64,000 nucleotides of DNA from positions 25,511,278 through 25,575,277 of the forward strand of contig NC_080689.1 in assembly GCF_030445035.2 (NCBI RefSeq), in the 5' to 3' direction. Made by a program: the position numbers and the translations under genes. Position 1 is the stretch's first letter; each line of letters begins with the position of its first letter. The notes under the pieces were generated by a model. The model had not been told where the DNA came from, ran no database searches, and saw nothing but the letters and a program-made list of their open reading frames with translations. Shown here piece by piece: positions 57,063 through 64,000 of this stretch. Source of the stretch: Dasypus novemcinctus (taxonomy: Eukaryota > Chordata > Mammalia > Cingulata > Dasypodidae).

Positions 57063-59237
57063 CTTTTCGTTTCAGATGTCTGGTGATGGTCCCCCACCAC
57101 GCATACACTCAAACACCTGTTGTTTAGGTGGTTAGCCATTCATTTGCTTCAACGTGGGGAATGCTTTGACCTCCTCCCTCCCTCAGGCAGAACGATAGGT
57201 GGTGCTGACATCTAGTCAGCATCTCGTCATCTCCTTGGGAATGTGTCAGTGGTCAGGTGCTTCTTGGAAAGACCTTGGGTGGCAATGTTAAACAGCAAAG
57301 TGGCCCAGTTTTGAAAAGAGAAATTTCTCCTAGGAACTTTACAAGCATTACCTTTCTATGTTATGGTTTACAAAGGCTGTCCTTTTGGAGAAGATAATCT
57401 TAGATCTTAGAATGACTTGGAGATAATAGATAACAATTTCATAAGAAAGGGGGAAAATGATAGGTTTCTGTAGGGAGAGACAGTCCCTTTGGACCCCATA
57501 TGCTCCTGCATGTCCTGCTGGGTGTGCTCAGAGTATGAGGCTGTGACCACTCTTTACCTGGGCTGTTTGTCAGGCTTGTGGCAAGAAACCGTGAGGAGTG
57601 AGGTAATGCTTCATTCCAGGGTGAAGAGCAAGCTTAGCAAGTTTGCTTCCTGCTTGCTATAAAAGTGGTGGATTCCTCTAGCTCAGTGTTCCCTTCCTAT
57701 AATGCAACCCACTGCAGGTGTAAGCATCTCTGGGTTCTGGGTCCTCCTCCTTGTCCCCGTGAGACTGAGGCCGAGGGGAGTGCCACTCTGCTGATACTCA
57801 TGCCACTGCTCTGCCAGGAGTCCTGTGCCTCAGGCCCAGGAATCTCACGACTTCTGGCAGCATTCAGGAAACAGTAAAAGACTACCGTATAAGTAGGGTA
57901 ACTTATAAACAGGGTAAAATTAAACCATAAATCTGACAGTTGTATGGTAAAAATTAGAGAGCTTTAAGGCTCTGAAAAGGAATTTGTTCAAGGATATCCC
58001 AAAGTAGAGCATTAGGAAGGAAACAAAGGCAAAAAGTGGTGGTATGGTTTTGGATCAGGGTTTTGAGGTAAATACAAGTATCTGAAGGGGGTGTTTTACT
58101 CCATAAGCAACTACACACATCCACCGGCCCCTGGTATAGAGACAGTATTCCGAGTTGGGGTGGGAAAGGAGAGAACAATGTTTCTTGTCTAATTACTCTT
58201 AACTTTGCCTTTAGGTATATTCTGAGTATTCCAAGGGGTGTCAAACAGTGCCATAGCAGATCTGAGCATGTGGTCCAAACAATCAGATGGCACACTTTAC
58301 TGCCAAAATGGACCCCTTGATTGGTTGGCCGGTTCCTCGAACATAATGAAGTTAGAATATATATTCCATAGTCACTCAGATTGCAACTTTTCAGAAAGAT
58401 GAGCCACAGAACAATTTTATTCTAAACTGACGTCATTAGATTCTAGAGCCTGCTGTCATCACATTCTGCGTTATTGCCATGTTGATTCCACATGCAGCCT
58501 TAAGCATTCAGTCTTCTGACTTGTTCCACCCACACAGGGCATTTACGGCTTAAGGATGATGCCTAGATGGGAAGGGAGAGATTTACTCTGAATTAAATTC
58601 AATATGGGAAAATGCTTAAGGTAGGCTTTTAAAAAAATAAGAACGCCATCCATATTTCTTGTGCTAAAGGACATTGAAAAAATTCATAAAACAAGCTTTA
58701 ATGCTCCCTTTAGTTTCCCACCATAACTAGATAGCTGGAAGGTCTGGATATTTAGCTGAAATTTTCTTCCCAGAGAATGAGTGCTTCATTCATGGGTAAC
58801 ATTTTAAACTGGAAATAGTCATCAGGGTGTAAGCATATTCCACTTAATTCTTTTAAATACAGGAGTTTAATGGTCTCAAACAAATGTTATGATGTATTAT
58901 TTTTAAAGCAAGAAGTTCTGCCTTTTCTTTTGGGGGACCCTTTAGTTCCAGTAATCTCTTATATGTTTCCCCTGGTCTTTATTTCTACCTGCTTCCTTAT
59001 GTTCCCAAGGTTTAATGAACTGGGCAGGTACAGTGGAGGCAGTTAGAGAAAATCTTTTAGGCTCAGGTTCAGGCATCCTTTTGGGTACATTTGTGTGACC
59101 ATCAACTTCAGCTGCCACATTTTCTTATCCCCTGTTGTTTCCCTATTGGTAAAGTGGATATTATTTTTCAGGAACGTGGCAGGTCTTCACGTCTACTCCC
59201 TATTTTTTTTCCTCATTTGACACTTTTCTCACTCTAG
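57063..59237 (+). other. RMDN2 intron 2 upstream of the alternative exon
   Basis: No repeat is confidently assigned. A palindromic TGACGTCA (CRE/ATF-type) lies at 58428-58435. The last part, 59.15-59.24 kb, is pyrimidine-rich and forms the acceptor region of the next feature. Confidence 0.45.
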
Positions 59238-60255
59238 CTGCTGCAAAGAGGACCAGAGCTTCCAACCAAATTGTCCTGCAGAACAAGTTACTTCACACTC
59301 CCCGTACCATGGAGCCTCTAGTTCTCTTGGCCTTAAGACACTTCATCCTTCTTCACTTCGTAAAAGTTCATCTGGAGGAAATAAAAGTTTTTTTTCAGCT
59401 CGATCAAGTACATCTACTTATCCATCTTTCTCTGGAAAAAAACGATCTTTATTCCCTAAACTTCAAAAAAGCAATGTTTTCCTTTCTCAGTATCAAAGTA
59501 GAGCTAACTTTGATTCTCATGAAAACAGAGACTTGAGTGATTTTCACACTTCAAAATCCGCAATCCATGGTGGCCCCAGATCCCGAGCATTTTTCTCTTC
59601 CCCGAAGTTAAGTATAGTTTCCTGCTATGAGAGTGTTACTTTTTTTGAACCTCAAACAAATCCTCAGAACACTTATATTCTGAATGAAACTGAAATCTCT
59701 CAAGACCCAAATGCTGCTGCTGCCCAAAAATACAGAAAGTTTTCTAATCCTGAATATTACAGTAAACACTTTATAAATCTTAGAACAAGACCTACTTCCT
59801 CAGTCCATAGGAAAACTGTTGATCTAACCAACTTTCAGCAAACCACAGCATCACTCATTTCTCATCCAGTTGTATCCTCTTCCTGGCAAAAAAATGGAAT
59901 TGCCAATGGTGTTCAGGAAAAAGACCAATTAAATGAAGATTTGAAAGTTTTCCTTAGTCCTCCTTCTCAAAGTAATAGTCCAAATCATTCTCCAGCTGTG
60001 ACTCACCAGCATCCCTATGGAAGACTGACTTCCCCTTGCAACCAGAGTGCTGATGTTTTTTCACCCTGTAAAAATGCTGCCTCCTTTATCCCATCTCAGA
60101 ATGAAGCTACCTCAGGCCTCTTTGAAGAGAAAAACAGTTCTGTTGTGCCTCAAGATGAAGACAAATCTTCAGCTATTGAAATTCCTAAAATAAGGTCACT
60201 TCAGACTTTACCCTCTCTCAATAGGGCAACTCAAATCACCAGGCACTCTCAGTAG
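59238..60255 (+). CDS. RMDN2: RMDN2 alternative exon candidate, Ser/Thr/Asn-rich insert
   Basis: The frame is open for 338 codons from the acceptor 'cttttctcactctag|ctgc' (AG at 59236-59237) to TAG at 60253-60255. Its first base completes the Gly codon split at the exon 2 donor (phase 2). Model A: a donor AG|GTCACT after 60194 gives a 957-nt exon (319 codons) that also leaves phase 2, so it joins exon 3 in frame. The donor is weak. Model B: a last exon ending at the TAG. The product is low in hydrophobics, rich in Ser, Thr, Asn and Pro, without a TM segment, and looks intrinsically disordered. Notable pieces are SFFSARS (59386-59406) and TFFEPQT (59638-59658), which resemble FFAT-type VAP-binding cores, and basic GKKRSLFPK. 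I recall that longer RMDN2 isoforms are annotated in other mammals but cannot verify identity. No repeat is recognised in it. An uninterrupted frame this long in AT-rich intron is unlikely by chance. Confidence 0.7.
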
Positions 60256-60314
60256 TCCATAGAAATCCCCGCGCAGTTCTCATAGACGCCCCCACGTCTC
60301 CCTTAAGTTAGAAA

Positions 60315-60490
60315 AAATCATACAGTGTGTGGCCCTTCACTTAGTCTAGTAGTTTCAGTTTCATTCATGTTGTAGCATGTATCAGTACGTAATTTCTTTT
60401 TTATTATTGAATAATATTCCGCTGTATGGATGTACCTCATTTTGTTTGTCCATTCAGTTGATGGGCTTTTGGATTGTTTTCCACTTTTGG
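60315..60490 (-). repeat. Ancient L1 fragment, antisense
   Basis: 'gaataatattccgctgtatggatgtacctcattttgtttgtccattcagttgatgggcttttggattgttttccac' is the antisense of a standard old-L1 3' block. Confidence 0.7.
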
Positions 60491-61010
60491 AATGAGAAGG
60501 TGACATTTGAACAAGGACATGAAATAGATAAGGGAAGAACGTCTAGGCAGAAGGAACAGCAAATACAAAGGTCTTAAGGCAGGAATGCAGCTGATGTGTT
60601 CAAGGAATATCAAGGAAGCCAAAGTGCCTGGAGAGCTGTTGGCAAGCTGGAGAGTAATAGGAATCAAGGTCGGAGATAATGAACCAGATCATGTGGGGCT
60701 TTGTAGGCCACCGTAAGGTTTTCACTCTTATTTGGATATCACATGGAGGGGTTTGAGCAAAGGAATGGCAAGCTCTAACTCAAGGTTTTAAAGGATCACT
60801 CTGGCTACTTTATTGAAAATAGACTATAAGGGTCATGGACAAAAAGCAGGGAGTCAGAATAGGAAGTCATTGCAGAGGTGGTGAGAAGTGGCTAGATTTG
60901 GATATTTTTCTAAGTTAATACCAACAGGATTTGCTAACAGACTGCTAATTGCTTAGAACAGAAAAGAGTCAAGGATGTTTTTGGGATTTTTTATTCAAGC
61001 ACCTGGAAGA
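60491..61010 (+). repeat. Ancient dispersed repeat, family not assigned
   Basis: Landmarks known to me from many mammalian genomes: 'gagaaggtgacatttgaacaagg', 'caggaatgcagctg.tgtgttcaaggaat', 'ccagatcatgtggggctttgtaggcca', 'tttgagcaaaggaatgg', 'aaaggatcactctggctac', 'gaatggaagtggtgagaagtgg'-like text. The same family recurs at 61.54-62.16 kb. Confidence 0.55.
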
Positions 61011-61539
61011 TAGAGTTTCCATTTATAGAGAATGTTGTTGAAGAATTTGGTTATTATTTCACATAATGTCTTCTTTACACTAACTTTGAAAGAAATTTAT
61101 TTTAGATCTTAATATTGGAAATAATTGCACTTCTCCTGAAAACCTGCTTTATCCAAAAGGGACTGTGAGTTATGTGACTGATTGCATTAGCTTCTGGAAG
61201 ATATAGTGCCTATTGTGTCCCTTATAGCAAATGTATAGATTTCTGAAGTATGTGTATTTTTTATTGGCCTCATTCACATTTGGCCCTGCTTTTATCTTTT
61301 ATACTCACTACTTCTATGTTAAATCTAATTTGTTCTCTTCTATGTTATGTATCCCTAAAGAAGTCCTTAAAATATTTTAAGGGCAAGGTAGGGTTTGAAT
61401 AAATAAAAAATAAATTGTGTGCATTGAATGCCACCAAGAACAAAATGATATAGGGTACATTAATTTGTAAAAACTAAGTTAGAAGTTGGAACATCATCTT
61501 GAACCATTAAAAAATTGGTTTTGATTGATGACTTTCTAC
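61011..61539 (+). other. RMDN2 intron, unassigned AT-rich part
   Basis: Nothing recognised. An AATAAA cluster near 61.40 kb could serve as a polyadenylation signal for a transcript ending in this intron, but no cleavage-site evidence is visible. Confidence 0.35.
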
Positions 61540-62170
61540 AACTCTATATCATCCATTCATGAATATTCATTGAGAATCCACACTATGCCAGGTGCTTTTC
61601 TAGGTACTTGATATATCAGTTAATAAAACAAAGAACCCTACTATCAGGGAGTATGCCTTCTAGTGGTGGGAGGTGGGGAGGTAGGCAGTTATTGGCAAAA
61701 GAACAGCAGAGATTAGTAAATTAGATAATATGTTAAAAGATGATACCTGCTGTGGGAAAAAAAGTGTCAAACGTGGTGAGGAAGATTGGAGGGGAAGGAA
61801 ATGTGGCTGGGGTGGAGCAGGGGGAGATTACAGCATTAGAATAAAGTGGTCTGGAGGGACTGCAATGAGAAGGTGACATTAAAGCAAAGCCTTGGAGGAG
61901 GAAAGGGTGGGAGATATGTAGCTACCTGAGAGAAGAGCATATGTAAAGGTCACGAGGGGCTGTATGGTTGGTGTGTTTAAGAAACAAGTGGGCAGCCAGA
62001 GTGGAGTTGAATGAGTGAGGAGAGAGTGGGAGGAAACAGAGAGGTAACGGAATGAGGGGCAATTCACTGAGGACTTTGTACACTTGTTAGGACTTGGGCT
62101 TTTCTCTGAGTGAATGGGAGCATCGTCACAGAGGGGCATGATTTGACTTGCATTTTAAAGGGATCACTCT
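61540..62170 (+). repeat. Ancient dispersed repeat, second copy
   Basis: 'gaatattcattgagaatccacactatgccaggtgcttttctaggtac', 'gagaaggtgacattaaagcaaagccttggaggagg', 'gagaggtaacgg', 'gggagcatcgtcacagaggggcatgatttgacttgcattttaaagggatcactct'. It overlaps in content with 60.49-61.01 kb and breaks at the CT tract. Confidence 0.55.
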
Positions 62171-62177
62171 TTTTCTT

Positions 62178-62373
62178 TATTCTCTCTCTCTCTGCCTCTC
62201 TCTCCTTGCCTCTGTCTCCCTCTCTCTCTCCCTCTCTCTCTGCCTCTCTCTCTCTCTCCCCCCTCCCCTCTCTCCCTCCCTCTCTTCCTCTCTCCCCCCA
62301 CTCTCCCTCTCTCCCTCCCTCTCTCCCTCTCTGCTTCTCTCCCTCCCTTTCTACCTCTCTCTCTCTCTCTTTT
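62178..62373 (+). repeat. (CT)n-rich homopyrimidine tract
   Basis: About 195 bp of almost uninterrupted pyrimidines (CTCTCT with CCCTC and TTTC variants) on the plus strand. Open frames through it are low-complexity and not genes. Confidence 0.95.
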
Positions 62374-62384
62374 TCTTTTTTTCC

Positions 62385-63085
62385 AAGGGAGTAAAGAGTT
62401 TATTAAGAAAGAAGAAAAGAGTACCCAGTCCTAGGCATGGACTGTGGGCATGCTGCGATGAGTCGCGTGCCTGGGGCCCCAGGTTAGGCCCTTTTAAGAC
62501 TTTCACCTGCTCCCCTTCATAATGCTGGGGAGGGGCCCCAGCTATTTGCTGTTCTGATTGGCTCTTCTATTGAGGCTGAGGAAAGACAGGTCCAGCACCG
62601 TGGCTAGAGCTGGATAAAATCCCTGCATGACTAATATCTTGTCCTGGAAGGCATTGATTCTGGGAGAAATAAACGTAGTTAGAATTTAAGATATATAGTT
62701 CTACTAAAAGGATAACAAAGGCGGTGGTAAGTGGACCCAAAAAGGGGGCCAGCCATGCAGTACTAGACCTCTAGAGTGAGAAAGGCCAGGGGCCTCCAGA
62801 GGCTGCATTTTCCTGAAATTGGGCTTTATCTTGCAAGTTTCGAAGGCTTTCTAGGACTATTCAGAGTGATTTGCTTAGAAACAGCATTCTTCTTTGAGAA
62901 ATAGACATGTTTCTCCCTGTGCTGGTGTTAGCATGTTTAGTGCCTTGCAGTTTTGGAGCATCACAGCGGCAAGAGTCTGTTTGCTGTCTAAGGGCTTCTA
63001 GGGCACGCCTAGTTTCTTCTATGCTGTTGCTTAATTCTACGGAGACCTTGTGGTAGACCTGCTGGGTTTGGTATAAATTGCCAAA
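62385..63085 (-). pseudogene. Endogenous gammaretrovirus relic: env TM fragment plus LTR, minus strand
   Basis: On the minus strand the right part (about 63080-62880) encodes a fragment of a gammaretroviral env transmembrane subunit: a leucine/glutamine-rich helical stretch, then the immunosuppressive-domain region and the CX6CC cysteine motif characteristic of this class. A frame break lies near 62985, so it is not translatable as one piece. Then come the block shared with 25.8 kb and an LTR with 'gccaatcagaacagcaaatagctgg' (CCAAT region) and a polyadenylation signal ('cttaataaactc', about 62395). The LTR is cut at the CT tract. Large parts are deleted; only the 3' end of the provirus remains. 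It is antisense to RMDN2. Confidence 0.7.
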
Positions 63086-63152
63086 GAAGGCTCATTCTTG
63101 ACTGTTACAGTATAACTTTCAAAAAGGTTGATACTTATTTCTACAATTTTAG

Positions 63153-63327
63153 GTATATTACAGCTAATACTGACACAGAAGAACAGAGTTTTCCTGTCCC
63201 TAAGGCATTTAATAAACATATAGTGGAATTAAACTTAGACGTCCTTCTCCAAAAGGTAGATCGTTTACGTGAGAGTGAGTCTGGCAAGATGGAGAGTTTT
63301 GAACTACTGTGTGACCACAAAGCAAAG
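63153..63327 (+). CDS. RMDN2: RMDN2 exon 3 (175 nt)
   Basis: The acceptor is 'ttctacaattttag|gtat' (AG at 63151-63152), and the donor AAG|GTAAGC follows 63327. The first base completes the split Gly codon from exon 2, then the frame reads YITANTDTEEQSFPVPKAFN and continues through VELNLDVLLQKVDRL and SFELLCDHKAK, ending in phase 0. This matches the RMDN2 segment after AESEGG as I remember it and leads toward the TPR-like domain. An acidic, Ser-rich start gives way to a helical part. A likely branch point is the A in 'tataact' at about 63115 or in 'cttgact' at 63101. The polypyrimidine tract is short. The exon appears intact. Confidence 0.93.
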
Positions 63328-63842
63328 GTAAGCAATATGTGACGAAACCATGTTTGTATTGTTTTAAATTTTGATTTAGTCTAATGTGTCATTCACATTA
63401 TGACCATAACAATTGTTTTACAGTTTACACAACCTGAGAGATGAAGTACTGGGCATTATGCCAATGCACATAATACTGATATTCTGGGGGGGCTAAAAGT
63501 ACATTTTGACTCTTCTGTTTAATAATCAGTAATACAACAGCTATCAGTATTTAAAGCTGTTTCTACCAGTAGTTGGTTTTCCATGTTTTATATTGGTCCT
63601 AAATTGGAAAACTCATCACTCCTGCCACTACTACCAAAGAAAAGTATGTGTATGGGGGTTGAGAGTTGAAGTATCACAAAGAGAATTAAATTTCATTATT
63701 TCCCATTGGCAATTTAAGTCTAAACTTTGTCTAAAAGTTACATACAATCTCCAAGATTATATTATTAATTAAAATGTAAAATGTGCTTGCTTTTTTGAGT
63801 ATATGTGATTCAGCTTACAGATATTATTTGAAATGCTCTTTG
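63328..63842 (+). other. RMDN2 intron 3, unassigned
   Basis: AT-rich; no repeat or exon recognised. Confidence 0.4.
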
Positions 63843-64000
63843 GATTAGGATTTGCCAGCGAAATAGAACCAGTAGAATATATATATATATATGTTTATAT
63901 ATATACACAAATACACACAGATTAATAATATACATACATATATATTAAGAGATTTATTATAGGAATTGGCTCATATGACTCTGGGGGATGGCAAGTCCAA
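63843..64000 (+). repeat. Ancient dispersed repeat with (TA)n, cut by the window end
   Basis: 'ggatttgccagcgaaatagaaccagtagaatatatatatatat....gatttattataggaattggctcatatgactctggggg' is the same family as at 50.12 kb and continues past the window. Confidence 0.6.

Noticed and set aside
62110..62522. Ser/Leu-repeat open frames of 94 and 124 codons
   Set aside because: Translation of the CT tract; low-complexity.

Overview
This window is mammalian nuclear DNA. It most probably comes from a xenarthran, and armadillo is the best guess. The evidence is a set of tRNA-headed SINEs of the armadillo DAS type (38.6, 42.8, 44.1, 50.8, 52.9 and 56.6 kb), several copies of a lineage-type LINE-1 3' end, MaLR-like LTRs of a kind I associate with xenarthrans, and the usual ancient mammalian background (MIR, L2, MLT1, MER5, MER20, old L1). 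The species call rests on recognising repeat families, not on a database search.

One gene is clear: the 5' part of RMDN2 (FAM82A1, regulator of microtubule dynamics 2), on the plus strand. Its likely promoter is a CpG island at about 34.96-35.79 kb. The first coding exon is 45741-46205 (ATG at 45757) and encodes the N-terminal membrane anchor, a coiled coil and the conserved AESEGG segment. A downstream coding exon is 63153-63327. The rest of the gene, including the TPR-like domain, lies beyond the window. Between these two exons, 59238-60255 is continuously open for 338 codons. It starts at a good splice acceptor and can be spliced as a 957-nt exon that keeps frame on both sides, or it may be a last exon ending at the stop at 60253. 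This Ser/Thr/Asn-rich insert holds two FFAT-like motifs, one of them phospho-FFAT-like. That is notable because the paralogue RMDN3/PTPIP51 tethers mitochondria to the ER through a phospho-FFAT motif.

Layout: 0-34.9 kb is intergenic and repeat-rich, with ancient L1, MIR and MLT1, nested LTRs at 13.8-14.8 kb, four related gammaretroviral-type LTRs in the window, four L1 3'-end copies of which three have visible target-site duplications, and a G-rich retroposon at 33.5 kb. Next come the CpG island (35 kb), RMDN2 intron 1 (35-45.7 kb; DAS SINEs, old L1, MIR), exon 2, the large intron 2 (46.2-63.15 kb) with the alternative exon, and exon 3. A decayed antisense endogenous retrovirus fragment with an env transmembrane-subunit relic ends about 70 bp upstream of exon 3. 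A 72-codon two-hydrophobic-segment small ORF lies about 400 bp upstream of exon 2 and is unassigned.

Most other open frames are chance or repeat-derived. Repeat boundaries are approximate except where target-site duplications are given. Family names for old repeats come from recognition of their consensus by eye.
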